Of a stretch of 64,000 nucleotides of DNA, positions 1-11,695 are shown piece after piece. The position numbers and the translations under genes were made by a program. The number at the start of each line of letters is the position of its first letter. Positions within the stretch are counted from its first letter, which is position 1. The stretch covers positions 19,331 to 83,330 of the forward strand of contig VCJN01002214.1 in the NCBI GenBank assembly GCA_006384855.1. Reading direction: 5' to 3'. The notes under the pieces are model-generated. The model saw only the letters and a program-made list of their open reading frames with translations. It was not told the DNA's origin and ran no database searches. The stretch comes from Tetraselmis striata. Lineage: Eukaryota > Chlorophyta > Chlorodendrophyceae > Chlorodendrales > Chlorodendraceae.

Positions 1-1077
1 GAAATCGGACAAGAGGCGATCATCGTCAGCGTGGCGTCGTGCTTGGCGGGGCCGATCCCCGAGTGCTGCGCCGCCGCGCTGTCCCTGGTGGGGGCTGGCG
101 CGCCGCTCGAGTTTTGCTTGTGCGACGACGAGGCCGCCCGCTTCATCACCGACCAGACGGACGACCTCGATTTCGATTTGCGCGGCATTCTAGACGGCTG
201 CTTGGCTGAGGGAGTGGCTCTGCCCTTCTTCGGCAACCAGCACTGCGCCGCCAGCGATGCCCCTACCGCCGTGCAAGTGGTCGATCTGCCGGAGGACATG
301 GTCGGCCTGCCGTCGCAGTCGGAGTGCACCTCGAAGGCGGAGGGCATGGGGGAGGAAGCGCTGCTGTCCGGACTCGCTCCGTGCCTGGACGGCCCGTCCG
401 ACGCGTGCTGTCGGGCAGCGGAGGCTCTCGCCGGGGCCCAAGGGGACCTGGCCTTCTGCCTTTGCAGACAGGGCGTTCTGGACGACATCACCTCGCTGGC
501 CGACCAAATGCAGCTGGGCGTGGACCTGCAGGGACTCGCTGCCGGCTGCCAGCGTCTGCCGATGCTGTCAAGCGGCAACTGCCCCATCGGTGCCGGCAAC
601 CCGCTCAGGAGTGTCAGTGCGGGCGCTTCCCAGCGCCTTCCGCCCGCTACAGAGTTTTCCATCGATGACCAGGAGCTTGGTACCCCAGTATTGGCACCAC
701 CTCCCGCAGCCCTCACCAGCGGCGCAGGCGCGCCCCCAACTGAAGACTCAAGCCGTGGTGCACCCACTTCAGAGCAAGGCAACGCCCCTGCTCACGCAAC
801 AGCTTCTTCTGCCAGCGCCTCTAAAAACAGCATGCCTGGCTGGGTGATTGTGGCTATCGTGCTGGCGGCGCTCCTGCTGGCCATGTTCTCCACTCTCGCC
901 ATCGTCCTCATCGTCCGTCGATGCATCCGGCGTCCAGCAGACAAGAGGTCCGGCATCACGACAGAGGTGCAGCCTGCTATTGGAAGCCATGCGGCAGGAG
1001 CATCTGGGCAGCAGAAGCAGGCCTCAGGCAAGAACGCCGCTCCAGAGATCCACAGCGTGGACGTGACTGCAGTCTGA
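1..1077 (+). CDS. Membrane-anchored protein with two nsLTP-like 8-cysteine modules (5' end outside window)
   Basis: The frame is open from base 1, so the first exon(s) lie outside the window; the GTG at 31 is not a credible start. Two copies of the plant lipid-transfer / seed-storage cysteine pattern are visible (C, C, CC, CXC, C, C). The first copy lacks its opening Cys, which should be upstream: ECC near base 61, CLC near 118, then single Cys near 199 and 244. The second copy runs from about base 322 to 585 with all eight cysteines. A Ser/Ala/Pro-rich linker follows, then one strongly hydrophobic membrane segment (bases about 838-912) and a short basic cytosolic tail. The family carries lipids or acts as small secreted Cys-rich proteins; a type I membrane-anchored version at the cell surface or in the endomembrane system is inferred. 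No substrate can be assigned. The stop is TGA at 1075-1077, followed directly by a second TGA. Confidence 0.7.
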   Translation, partial: EIGQEAIIVSVASCLAGPIPECCAAALSLVGAGAPLEFCLCDDEAARFITDQTDDLDFDLRGILDGCLAEGVALPFFGNQHCAASDAPTAVQVVDLPEDMVGLPSQSECTSKAEGMGEEALLSGLAPCLDGPSDACCRAAEALAGAQGDLAFCLCRQGVLDDITSLADQMQLGVDLQGLAAGCQRLPMLSSGNCPIGAGNPLRSVSAGASQRLPPATEFSIDDQELGTPVLAPPPAALTSGAGAPPTEDSSRGAPTSEQGNAPAHATASSASASKNSMPGWVIVAIVLAALLLAMFSTLAIVLIVRRCIRRPADKRSGITTEVQPAIGSHAAGASGQQKQASGKNAAPEIHSVDVTAV

Positions 1078-1079
1078 TG

Positions 1080-4000
1080 ACCCCTTCGGCCACAACTTTA
1101 CAAAGCGGGATTCGGCCCGTCAGCATGGCACTGCTGCGCGCCATGCTGGCGGCACTTTTGCACCTGTGACACTGTTTTCGTTCCAGATTACGAAAGCAGC
1201 GACAGAACGCCAGATCAAGATGAACCAACAGCTCCGCATTTTCAATGCTACATAGAGTGGCAAAGTTCACAAATAATAAAAATCTGCCATGATCACAAGG
1301 CACATGGCGATTGTTAGCTCAGTAGCCATTTGCTGATAATTATTCCTGCACCCACCGCTGTGAGTGCGTCCTACAAATGTGTACATAACTTTGTTCCGCG
1401 CCGGGACCTTAGAAGCCTGCCCAGTGCTGTGATTTGCGCATGCACCAATGTAAATCTGTTAATTCTGCTTAAGAATGATGAGATCCTGCCTTCAATGCAA
1501 GTACACACAGCATGCTGGTCCCCATGTCAGCTTCCACCCTATGGTGTGGGTGCTTCATGCAGCCTCATACAACTAGGAAAAGACGTCACGACAGTGCTGG
1601 TATCCACTCAGTTATAAATCAGGCCAAGCAGAAGCGGCGAGCTGTTCTCATGCGCGCTCTGGCGGAGAGTTACCGAGGGGTGATGTTCAAGCACCATGTG
1701 GTGTGACCGGCACTTCATTGCTTTAAAGTTTGGTAAAAGAGCTGGTTGTTTATGTAGCATTGCAGCAGCTACAGCTCACCCACGCTTTTATTTGCTTTCC
1801 ATGTGAAGCTGCACTGGCATCCCACCCCATGATAAAGCACTGGACAGGGATGTCGTTCATGCCGTGCGATGTAAACGGAACAGGCAGCGTTCTCACCACC
1901 AGTCATTAAACAACTATCTCCACATATGTACCATACCACATACCGCAATCTTTTGAAAGCGTGAACACACTGGCTGGAACGCAAAGCGATGTCATGATTC
2001 ATATATCCTCTAAATTCAGCATTTCAAAAAACTGTGCTAGGCAAGCTGGAAGCAATATGTTCACAGCAGGCCGACATCGGCACAATGGGACGAAGGTTTT
2101 CCCTCAGTTCTCAATGTATCTCACAACTGAAGCTGGTCAGACGTTACTGCTGCTCTCGCGCTGCACGTCGATGGTGGCGCTGGAAACACGCAGGTGTCTG
2201 AATGGGGTGGTCGCGAAACATCGCAGTTCAATATGCGCTGCAAGGCAAGCACTTCGAGAAGACTTTCTGAGTGTTTACAGCTGCGCGTGGGTCATAAACA
2301 GCAGCATGCGCCGCTTGCCAGGTGCGTACAGGGCTTCTTCACGAGTCAGGATGACATGAGTTGCTTTTCAGGCAGCGTGCGCCGAAACATAGCTCAAGAA
2401 GTTTTAGGGTTTGCCAAGCTTGCGCTTCAGCGCATCCTCGGAGACGCGAAGTTTCCAGACGTTTGTTGAGGGCGTACAAATACGCCGGAGGCTTATGGGC
2501 GGCAGCAGGCATACAGTTGTGGGGCAAGATCATTTCGCGATAGCAAAGGCGGCAAGGGCGGTGGGTGGCGGCCCTCACCTCAGATCTCGTTCGTCGGCTT
2601 TTGGACTTCAGTTTCGGCGGACCACAGAGGGGTGAGGCTGCCGACGAGGCGTATATGGCGCGAGTTTGGCACGCGGCATCGGAAACGACAACACGGGGTT
2701 AGAGATATGGCTGGGCCGGCGGACGGGACTTGGCACCCGTAGTACCGCGAGGGGGATGGGGGGTTGGAGGGGGCAGCAGAGAGGGGTGGCGGCGCGGCCG
2801 GGTGGCGGCGCGGAGGGGATTCGGGGTGTAGATAAAGAGTCAGATCGGATAGGCACCCTTAGTAACAAGGAAAGAGGGCGAGTGCCTGTCACCCACCGAG
2901 TCGTGCGCGCAAGGTGTGTGATTATTTTGTTGCGCGCACTGCGGGTGACGAATCCTCTCATCATATCTTTAACCTGAGCCGAAGCTCATGGAAGGATCTG
3001 AACGCAGCGGTGGCCGCCGCCGCCCTTTATCCATCTCGCGTCGCGGGGTTGCCGCCGAGCGCTGGTCGAGCAGCACACAGCACCGCCGCCGTCGTCAACT
3101 GCAGTGCGCATCATCATTTCGTCCGTCCTCCCGTGGTCGCTCGTACATAATTCGCAAGTATTTCCTGTAGTAATCCGTCATACTTTCGTATTCTCAGCCG
3201 ACAACTCCAGCACTACATCATTCGGCGCATGTCTTTCATCCTCGCGATCATCAGTACTAGTACCAGTACGTTATTTTTTCGTCCCCGGGACAGCCGGACT
3301 GGCATCAGTGAAACCCTTACAGCGCCTCGGCGGCCGTTTCGGTACCGTTTTAGGCGATCCAGTACGGGTATAGCGACTATATATGAGGCCCGTTTTGAGG
3401 ATGCTGGCGTGGGATTCACTCCTTCAGCTTGGGCGGTCGCGCACGCTGATCACGTGGCACGTACGTTGCTCTGAGGGCGCGCGACTCCAATCACGCCGCA
3501 CACGACGAGTGCATGGGCGGCACATGCATGGCCTTTCCGACGTTTGCCACGACGTGAAGTCCGCCCTGGGCGTGGGTGTCAAGACCCTCACGGACCCGTC
3601 GGTGCTTGTTTCTCTTCCGAAGGGCAGCGACGGCCGGCCGGCCGATGTTGGCTGGGCTTTTTGGGTATGGTGGTATTTGCGGGTACACGGTTGCTGTCGA
3701 TACCACCATTGCCCCTATCCTCGCCGAGGATCCACGCGGATGGCGTGTCAAGCTCGGATCCAACGACTGCATTGCGGGCTGCAGAGCGCAACAAAATCCA
3801 AAAGTAAGATGAGGGTGTGCGAAACGCCGCCGGCATGCTTCGCTTTGTTCCTTTCGCCGTCTCCGAGTTCGGCTCGCTAGCCCGCCCACACGCCGAGGCC
3901 TTCTTGGTGGAGCTCGCGAAAGCTAGCCACACACACACTGGTCAGAAAATTGGCCAGCTCGTGTCTGCGTGGCGCCGCCGTTTTCTCCTTGCTCATCAAC

Positions 4001-4100
4001 ATAGTACATCATGCAGACAACGTTCTTGGCGGGGTTGCGGCGGCGCGCGGGGCACATGATGGTGATCCCGCGCCTGCGTCACGTCGCTCGTCGGCCTGTG
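1080..4100. other. Gene-poor stretch
   Basis: After the 3' UTR of the first gene I see no reading frame with recognisable protein character on either strand. Short open frames are incidental. The part near 3270-3365 resembles 19660-19760 (a shared CCCCGGGAC start followed by similar text), which suggests a dispersed repeat. Confidence 0.4.
1449..1453 (+). promoter_or_regulatory. Candidate TGTAA poly(A) signal of the nsLTP-like gene
   Basis: A TGTAA pentamer, the usual green-algal polyadenylation signal, lies about 370 bases after the stop codon of the 8-cysteine protein. The assignment rests only on the motif and its distance. Confidence 0.35.
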
Positions 4101-4105
4101 TTGCT

Positions 4106-4440
4106 ATGACCTATCTAGGTCATTGGTTGCAGCCAAGCGTACTCGCCGCGGCTGATGTAGCCTACCCCGCCGGGGCGGTGGTCCCCATTGGTTTCACATT
4201 TCCCTTTCGGTCTTTTTGGTCGTCATTGGCTTCAGTGCTTCCCTTGACCCTTTGGTTCCTGGCAGCTTGGCGACTTCGTGGTACCGTTGGCTCTTTCTTG
4301 GCTTCCTTGGCTGTTATATTCCTTGGTTCTTGACTCCCTGGCCTCCGGCTCGACCTTATGTCTCTCTTTTGCTGTCAATAACTTTTCATGGTTGCTTTTA
4401 GTTCTGTTTGTAGTGCCCATATGTTAAAGCACTGATGTAA
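4106..4440 (+). repeat. Dispersed repeat, copy 1
   Basis: This stretch is clearly related to 5755-6095 in the same orientation. Both contain the words GTACTCGCCGCGGCTGATG, GGTGGTCCCCATTGGTTTCA and CCCTTGACCCTTTGGTTCC, and both end near a TGTAA and an A-rich tract. The two copies flank an AT-rich block and a SINE-like sequence. No coding capacity is credible. Confidence 0.6.
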
Positions 4441-4559
4441 AAACAAAAAGATTCATATGAGATACGTTGACATCGTACCCGTACCGTCGTCCGCCCACGC
4501 CCAGCTAGCAGCCCCAGCATAGCGACTACCACTCACCAGAAACACAATATTAATTATTG

Positions 4560-5215
4560 GGCGATGGTAGTTGATACTCGCTCGTATATGTAAGCATATA
4601 ATTAATTACGTATGCCAAAATCCTTAGATCGTACGTATGCTAAAATCCTTAGCGCATATGACGGTTGAATTATTTATAGCTGTCATACATAGTTCAAGAT
4701 TGTTTTAGCCACTCATCTTGATTTAACTCTACACTTGAATAATACAGCACGCCGGCATAAGGATTACATATAATTCGCTAGTACATCCGCAAACACTTTC
4801 ACTCGTCAACTATACGGCAATAACATGAGCTGAGGGTATACAACATAGGTAGTTTCTAAAAACTCGAATGTGATGCATTATTCCTGTTGAACTGCCGACT
4901 GAGGGATCAATAGCTATCAATATCAATAGCTATAGGGGTAACAAAAACCCATATATTGATATTGCTTGGGTTATATAATTAATATCTATTATACCAATTA
5001 TTAGGGATTAATATTATTTCTAACTATTAGTAAGGGATCAATATTGCTATTATACTAACTGTTATTTCACTAACCATAAAGTTATTGTATTAACCCTACA
5101 GCTACTATATACTAACTAGTTGCTATACATGGATATAATATATATTAACTATGTGAGGGATCATCAGCTATTATAGCTTTATAGTTTATACTGCTAACTA
5201 TTAAGCTTGCATTTT
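4560..5215. repeat. AT-rich block with degenerate tandem repeats
   Basis: Composition drops sharply to AT-rich. Loosely repeated units of the type GGGATCAATA and CTATTATACTAAC recur from about 4905 to 5190. There is no gene. This may be the interior of a transposon or a relic of organellar or other AT-rich DNA; the sequence alone does not decide. Confidence 0.5.
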
Positions 5216-5225
5216 AATGTACATC

Positions 5226-5345
5226 CCTTATCCGCTCGCTTGAGCGGTCGTCTCGTACGCGAGAGGTCCCGGCATCGATTCCTGGCAGATGTATTTTCGG
5301 CAATACATGGTATCGTCCCGGCGTGTCCTGGGTTTATTTTAGTTA
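5226..5345 (+). mobile_element. tRNA-derived SINE-like sequence, copy 1
   Basis: A tRNA-like head is visible: an A-box-like GAGCGGTC word, a palindromic TCTCG...CGAGA arm, then a B-box-like segment (GGCATCGATTCC, close to GGTTCGANNCC). It aligns with 17440-17540 beyond the head as well: both continue CCTGG, GATGTA and a CGGC-containing tail. A shared non-tRNA tail behind a pol III promoter-like head is the hallmark of a SINE. It is not a functional tRNA, because no clover-leaf with an acceptor stem can be drawn. Confidence 0.45.
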
Positions 5346-5754
5346 CTACATGAGCTATAGTTGCAAAAGACGATCAGACCACCCGAATAGGCAATAGAAA
5401 ACGTCCACTACAGCAATTGCGCGGTGGAAGCAACACCAGAAGAGGGTGCATAATGAGCACGGGCAAACGCATGAGACCCCGCCGTCTGCGCTCCGGCAGA
5501 GAGATTGGTGCCTAAGGTACCATGCACGCAAGCTAAGACTCGCTGCAACAACCCCCGCCGCGTGCGCGACATGTGATGGCGGAACTCAGCAGGCTGGCTT
5601 GCAGCAAAGTTTCGAAGAGCCTGGACGGACTGACCACAAAGGAAGCATGAAGTCGGGGCGGAAGGACCGCCAGGGAAGTTGCGCACATACAGCAAGTAAC
5701 ACCGCGAAGATGTAGACCACCGTTAAAGCGGAATGTCTTGGGTTTATACCCAAT

Positions 5755-6095
5755 TGATGCAGCATTATACCCGGGTCATTGGCTGCAAGCGTACTCGCCG
5801 CGGCTGATGGCCTACCCCCGGGCGGTGGTCCCCATTGGTTTCATGTTCCCCTTTCGGTCATTCTGGTCGTTCCTTGGCTTCAATGCTTCCCTTGACCCTT
5901 TGGTTCCTGGCAGATTGGCGACGACTTTGTGGTTCCATTGGCTCTTCCTTGATTCGTGACTCCGTGGCCTCCTCCTCGACCTTGATTTCAGGCTCATGTC
6001 TCTCTTTTTCTTGGCAACTTACCTTTCATAGTTGATGTGAGTTATGTTTGTACTGCGCCCGCCATGTTTAAAGCCCTGGTGTAAATAAACATATC
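5755..6095 (+). repeat. Dispersed repeat, copy 2
   Basis: Second copy of the element at 4106-4440, same orientation, with scattered substitutions and small indels. It ends close to TGTAAATAAA at about 6081. The direct repeat pair could be two independent insertions, or the flanks of a larger composite element enclosing 4441-5754. Confidence 0.6.
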
Positions 6096-6589
6096 TGCAT
6101 TGGCCCTTCGAGGTTCGAATGAGGCAATGGTCTACGGGCATGCCAGACCTACCGGTACGACCGCAGCTGGCGCAAGAGGTCAAGTGCTGGGGCGGCTTCG
6201 GCCGATGTCACGGGGCGAACCTTACTACTTTTAACTTTATATTACATTTTTAACCTTACTTGAACAAATTATATTGCAACCAGTGCTGGAGCGTCACCGA
6301 GCGGCCCGCCATCGGGTGGCTTCATGAAATATTAAACGGATGTGGCGGATGACCTGACGTGATGGGTAGTCGCTACGTCCCTGCTGGATAGTGACAATAA
6401 TCGTCGCTACCCTTTACCTGGTGGGACGGCAACCTGATACAGCGCCCCTACCCTATCAGCAGGGTTCCTCCCTATCACCAGTGGCGCATCACCTTCAATC
6501 GACTGTCGCGAGGTCGCACTCCCCGCACAGCGAGTAGTGGCCACTACGGACTGAGGTTGTAGAGTGGGAGAAGGCAGGACTCGTCGGCG

Positions 6590-7153
6590 GTGAAAGCGAT
6601 GGGCGGCACCGTTTTCGTGACGGTGGGCTCCACCCTGTTTGATGCGCTGGTGGAGGCGATAGACAACCCCGCCCTGGCAGAGGTGCTGCTGGCACGGGGC
6701 TACTCGGCGCTAGTGATACAGCTCGGGAACGGCAAGCACCTGCCGACGCGGCTGCTGTCGGCGGGCGCGACCTCCGGGGTGGCGGCCTGCGGCCTTCGAG
6801 TGGAGTGGTTCCGTTTCGCGCCCTCACTCACGGAGCACTTCAAGCAGGCAGAGCTTATCATAAGCCACGCGGGGAGCGGCAGCACCTTCGAGTCGCTGCG
6901 CGCAGGGCGGAAGTTGGTGGCTGTGCCCAATCCCATCCTGATGGATAACCACCAGCAGGAGCTCGCGGAGGAGCTGGCGCGGCAGGGCTTCTGCGTGTGC
7001 AGCCCGGTGTGTGATCTGTTAGCCACGCTGAAGGGCATGGACCTGGACGCCCTGGTGCCCTACCAGCCCGGCGATCCGCAGGCCATCGCGTCTGAAATCG
7101 ACTTGTTCATGAACCGGCCACCCAAAGGTCAGGAGGCCGCTGGAATGCGGTGA
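6590..7153 (+). CDS. ALG13: UDP-N-acetylglucosamine transferase subunit ALG13
   Basis: Single-exon 187-residue protein. With membrane partner ALG14, ALG13 adds the second GlcNAc to dolichol-PP-GlcNAc on the cytosolic face of the ER, the second step of N-glycan precursor synthesis. The N-terminus TVFVTVGST and the block SHAGSGSTFESLRAGRKL followed by VPNPILMDNHQQELA are the classical glycosyltransferase-28 C-terminal signature; the HAGSGS loop and the downstream N-HQ-E residues bind UDP-GlcNAc. The length is normal for the soluble fungal/plant-type subunit. There is no membrane segment, as expected. Translation could start at M1 (6590) or M4 (6599); the family aligns best from the second. ALG14 is not in the window. 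Confidence 0.93.
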   Translation: MKAMGGTVFVTVGSTLFDALVEAIDNPALAEVLLARGYSALVIQLGNGKHLPTRLLSAGATSGVAACGLRVEWFRFAPSLTEHFKQAELIISHAGSGSTFESLRAGRKLVAVPNPILMDNHQQELAEELARQGFCVCSPVCDLLATLKGMDLDALVPYQPGDPQAIASEIDLFMNRPPKGQEAAGMR

Positions 7154-8137
7154 CATCACGCTGCAGCAGACAGGTGACCACTCCAGCAATGCCAGCCCCA
7201 CGCGCATGAGAGGTGCAGCCATTTCCATGACCCTAAGAAATGAAGAGCGGGCGCAGTCGCCCGTTCCCCACCCCCTCCTACTAGTCAACCCATATAATTT
7301 ATTATGATGCGTAATTATGGCGACGGGGCGCCATGTCATGCGGTGCATATTGCCCTCCAGAAATCCCTTGCGGGCACACTCAGCGGCACACGCATTGCCT
7401 GGGCAGGAGCCACAGAGAACTGGAAAGCCTGGGAAGGCTCAAACAGTTGTTTTAATATATGCACCGAGGAACCGGTCCTGTGGCACCCTATCCCCACATC
7501 AGCCACTACATTTGCAGGCGTGCATGATAACCAGAGCCGATGCAGGGGTGTCAGAGTGCCCTGCCCTTTCTAGCTATGTACCATGACACACGTCGGGTGC
7601 CAGCCTGGTAAAAAGAGCATTCCGCATGAGAACCGGCGCAGCCTGCCAGAGGTCAAAGGGAGACTAAACTAAAGCGGAACTATAACAAATCCCACTAACA
7701 ATGCGAGCCGAATTCAGGCCTTGTAGGTTCATGTAGGTGCGCCGACACCCGCACACAATGTCAGCATCAACAGCATCAGCTGATCCCCATAGCAAATGCA
7801 TGCAATGACCCCAAACATCCATGTTTCCCCTCCAATATAATGCTCCCCCGCCCCTCACACTGCTAAATTTCCCCTACGGTGGACACATTTTGCTGCACAA
7901 TGCCAGCATCAGGGAAGAGAGGTCGCAGGAATGTGCTTCACTTCAAACTCATGTCATCCTCTGATGTCTCTGAAGGGCCAAAAAATTATTGCATGCGCAC
8001 GCAGACATTATCAAAAGCCGCAAGATGCTGTGGGGCAAGGCGGGGCTGCCCCTGGGCAAGCCAGATGTAGCACAAGCAGAGCTAACCATAGGGGGCCCAT
8101 GGGGAGGGAGGCATGGGGGGTCGGCCTTCGCAGTTCT
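7154..8137. other. Convergent intergenic region between ALG13 and eIF5
   Basis: This holds the 3' flanks of ALG13 (+) and eIF5 (-). I see no further gene, and no convincing TGTAA on the ALG13 side. Confidence 0.5.
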
Positions 8138-9804
8138 CTAGTCGCTGTCCTCATCAGCCTCCTCCAGCCACTTGATGATGGGGGTGGCCACCAAGCGGGC
8201 GGCCTCCGCCTGCTTCTCAGTCACACCCGCCGGCTCCGCAATCGCGGTGCGCTTATTCCACGCAAGGATCACCTCCTCCTCGCACAGGTCGTCATCGTAC
8301 AGCACCTTGAGCACCTTGGGCAGCTCCTTGATCTGCTCGGGCGCAGCGACGGTGACGTAGTGCTCCAGGCCGCCCAGCATGATGAGCTGCGAGTTGGCGT
8401 CGCTGAGGTGCGCCTTGATGTACTCGGCCTTGTCAGCAATCTTGCCTGACAGCGGCTCCTCATCGCCGCCAAAGATGACGTCCCACATCAGTCGGGCCGT
8501 GCCGACCGGGCCTCCGGGCACCTCCATCTTGGCCAGCGCCGTCGCGGCATCCTCCGCGGAACGGCTGAGAATGTACTCGCGCAGCGCCGGGACATCGATG
8601 TCATCATCGTCGTCATCATCGTCGCCATCCCCGTTGCCCTCGCTGCCACTGCCGCTGCTGCCGTTGACGGACAGGTCATTCATCTTCTTGGCCGCCTCCT
8701 TGGCCGCCTTCCTGGCGGCCTTCTCCGCCTTGCGCGCCTCCTTGTCCGCCTTCTTCTTCGCTGCGATCTCCTCCTCCAGGTTGCCAACAGTCACCATCGA
8801 CGCCGTCGCGCCGGTCAGCTGCGCCTGCACGCGCGCCGCCACAGCCGCAGCGCTCGTGTCTGTCATCCACTCTGTCTCCTCCTCCTCGTCCTCCTCGTCC
8901 TCCACGTCGGGCGCGCCTGCCAGCTCAGAGCGCATGGACGGGTCCAGGTCATCCTCCTCCTCCGAGCCGCTGCCCGTCTTCTTCTTGTCCTTGCGGTCCT
9001 TCTTGTCCTTCTTCTCTTTTTTCTCCTTCTTCTCCTTTTTGGCTTTCTTCTCCTTCTTCCGCTCGCTGGCGTCGTCATCGATGTCCACGCCGGTGGCTTC
9101 GGCCATCTTGTTCCTGATCTTCTTCTCAGCCTTGGAGACCTTGGCCTCGGGCGGGTTTTTCAGGATGAAGGTGTTGAGCTTGTGGCGCATGTCCACGTCC
9201 GACACAGCGCCGCAGGCCTTGCACTTCAGGAAAATGAAGTCCTTCTTGTCAATGTTGACGACGGTCTCCGGGTTGCCGCACGAGTAGCACTGCACGTACT
9301 TCTTGATGAAGCCCTCCAGGAGGTCGGCGATCGTCGCTGTCTGGTGCGCGCCGTTCACAATCGACGTGCCCGTCTTGTCATCGTACTTGGTCTGCGCGCC
9401 CAGCTCGCAGCCATAGTACTTGATCAGGTACGCTGGAGGCCGCTCCAGAGCCTTGGCCACTTCCACGTTGTTCATCACGTTGGTCTTGATGCCGTTGCCT
9501 GAAAGGGGAAGGGGGGCAGCATCAGGGACTGGCTCGCAGGCGTGTGGCTGGCAGCGGGCCACAGCTGCCATACACTACTGATAGAAAGGGTGATCACTGA
9601 CATTGGGGTGAAAGTGGAAATGCGCTTGTGACGCGTTGTTCCTGGCAAGGAGGGGAAAGCGCGGTTCTGTGTGTTGCTAGGCAAGAGGGGGGGGGGGGGG
9701 GGGGGGGGGGGGGGCTCACCGCGGCCTTCGATCTTCGTTTGAAGACGCGGCATTTTGTACCGGTAGAAGGCATCGCCCTGGTTGGACGCACCGATGTTCT
9801 GCAT
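8138..9804 (-). CDS. Translation initiation factor eIF5 (2 exons)
   Basis: Exons 9804-9720 and 9498-8138, 481 residues. eIF5 is the GTPase-activating protein for eIF2 in the 43S pre-initiation complex. The first exon gives MQNIGASNQGDAFYRYKMPR, the conserved eIF5 start; the Arg and Lys after the YRYKMPR word belong to the GAP region. A zinc finger follows with C99, C102, C121 and C124. A long Lys/Glu/Asp-rich low-complexity linker covers roughly residues 145-310. The C-terminus is a W2/HEAT domain with the aromatic-acidic boxes (ILAWNKR and the final KWLEEADEDSD) that bind eIF1 and eIF2-beta. The intron (9719-9499) starts GTGAGC, runs straight into a long poly-C tract on the sense strand and ends CAG. 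The in-frame Met at 9571 lies in intron sequence and is not the start. Confidence 0.95.
9499..9719 (-). other. eIF5 intron with donor-proximal poly-C run
   Basis: On the sense strand GTGAGC is followed at once by about 32 consecutive C residues. The acceptor is TTTCAG. It joins codon halves G and GC of a glycine, as eIF5 alignment demands. It is the clearest example of the poly-C pattern seen in many introns here. Confidence 0.9.
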
Positions 9805-10916
9805 GTTGGCGAGCTGTGCCGCTGATCGCGGCGCGAGAGCGCGGCGGCTGCGGTCAGACGGCCGGCGAGCTGGACGCTGCGGCGGAGGGCGCAGGCGGGC
9901 TGAGCCGAGCAGGCAGCTGCCTTACAAGCGTACGGGTACGACCGGAATGACGGCGGCGGCGGTGCTGCGGCGGAGTAGGCGCTGCATTCAGCGACAGAGC
10001 CCGCGGCTTCCGAATTTTGGCGCACGTGGCGGTTCCTGGGCACGCGGCTGGCCTGCAACTGTCCCCCGGCTTCGTGGGTGCGAAACAGCATGAAGAGTCG
10101 GCGAGACGCGGGGTGTAGGGGACAAGGCGGTTGCGCGCGTGGGTGCTCCTGCGCTGTATTTGACTACGCTGCGGGACGACGAGCGAGTGGCGCTCGGGCC
10201 TGGTGGTGGCTTGGCTGCGGTGAAAGGAAATTCCTGAAACACTGAGCTTCGAGAGCGAGCTGTGACGGTGCTGGCCACACTTGAGGCGGTCGCTGGGCCG
10301 GGGAAGGGTGAGGGTGTCGCTCGAGCTGCGAGAGGTGCTGGAAGTGCTTTGCCGGCGGCGCGCGTTGTAGTCTTCTGGGAAGCAACTCGCGCGGATACAT
10401 ATTTGCGTTGCTGCTGCGTCGATCTGCTCGTCCGCGACCCGCCGTCGCGCCCGATTCTCGCGCGCTGGGCATATCACGGGACCATTACAGCCCGATTAGC
10501 GACTTCAGGTACCCGCGTACAGGTATCCCTACCCTCACCTGTATCCAGCATCTAAATCGCACCATAATATCGCTGATCGCGCGACCGGGGGATATGAGGT
10601 GATGTACGAATATACTCATGTGCTACGTTTGCGACTTGCTGCGCTGGCAAAACTCCGAATGCTGCCAGTACTGCGCAAGCCTCTTTCTACGAGATGTGTA
10701 TACTACTACGAGTACGCGTACTGCTCGCGAACTACGAGTGTACATAACTAGCTGATATACGTGAAGCTGGGATTCGCAAATAAATTTCAAAGTTGAGTCC
10801 GGTTTTGCCAAAACGACCGCGCACAAGATCCGAAGATGGCAGAGAGGTTCAGTGAAAGCGTGGAGGGAAAACGAAGTCAGCAGGGGGGCGCTGCGTGGAA
10901 CACAGCGAAACCGGAC

Positions 10917-11095
10917 TTTTTTGGGAGGGGCTCGGCCACACTCAATTGAGATGTAAACACAGTCGTACATAATATTTTTTGCTCGAAGTGGCCCCTGCCG
11001 CATAGTAGTCTACTCAGCCACTTTGAGGTGCCGGCTATAGCTTCATCGATATTCGAGATTATCGAAGAGCTGCCAATACCCTAGACCTGACTCCT
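10917..11095 (+). repeat. Dispersed repeat pair, copy 1
   Basis: Related in direct orientation to 11515-11695. Shared words are TCAATTGAGATGTAAACACA, TTTGCTCGAAGT, TTCATCGATATTCGAG and TAGACCTGA, in the same order and at similar spacing. The inner CATCGATATTCGAG...ATCGAAGAG portion is partly self-complementary. Confidence 0.6.
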
Positions 11096-11514
11096 GCTCC
11101 TTTGGCTTAGTTGCGCAGGGACAGGAAGGCGGGAGCGAATACAAAGCCGGAACTAACTGACCCGGATATTGCAGACCCCATAACTATTTGTAGTGGGACA
11201 GCCGAGGTTTCTACGTTACGACCCCCGCCCGCGCCGCCCCACTACACCCTGACCTAGTGTCGCTTGATCTTGATTTCTCTTCCATCGCTCCCGCGGTTGT
11301 TGCCCCTTGCCCCTTGCGAGGGCAACGCTTCCTCAACTGGCAAAGCTGTCGCAGCAGCTGTCGGCGAAGAATTAATTCAAATATTCAAAACGCCGTCTGC
11401 TAAAGTGCTAAGCGGAGAACGCGTGACGCGCGCGCGGCTGTGCCGCCCCTTCCGAAAACATAATTTCGCCGCCCGCCATGTCACCACAGCTCCGAAGTCG
11501 GCGAAATATACCTT

Positions 11515-11695
11515 TATTGAAGGGGCAGGGCCAAAGTCAATTGAGATGTAAACACATTACTGACATTACAATGTTTGCTCGAAGTTATCGTTGCCGCATA
11601 TTCGTCTTATTTACCCAGTCTAAGGTGATGGCTATAGATTCATCGATATTCGAGTTGATCGAAGAGGATGAGCCAATGCCTTAGACCTGATGACT
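11515..11695 (+). repeat. Dispersed repeat pair, copy 2
   Basis: Second copy of the element at 10917-11095, about 600 bases away in direct orientation, with roughly one difference in four to five positions by eye. Confidence 0.6.

Noticed and set aside
8379..9287. 302-residue Ser/Phe-rich open frame on the + strand
   Set aside because: It is the antisense shadow of the Lys/Glu/Asp-rich eIF5 exon; eIF5 on the other strand is certain.
9571..9571. Met at 9571 as the start of eIF5
   Set aside because: Those codons are intronic; the conserved eIF5 N-terminus lies in the exon at 9804-9720.
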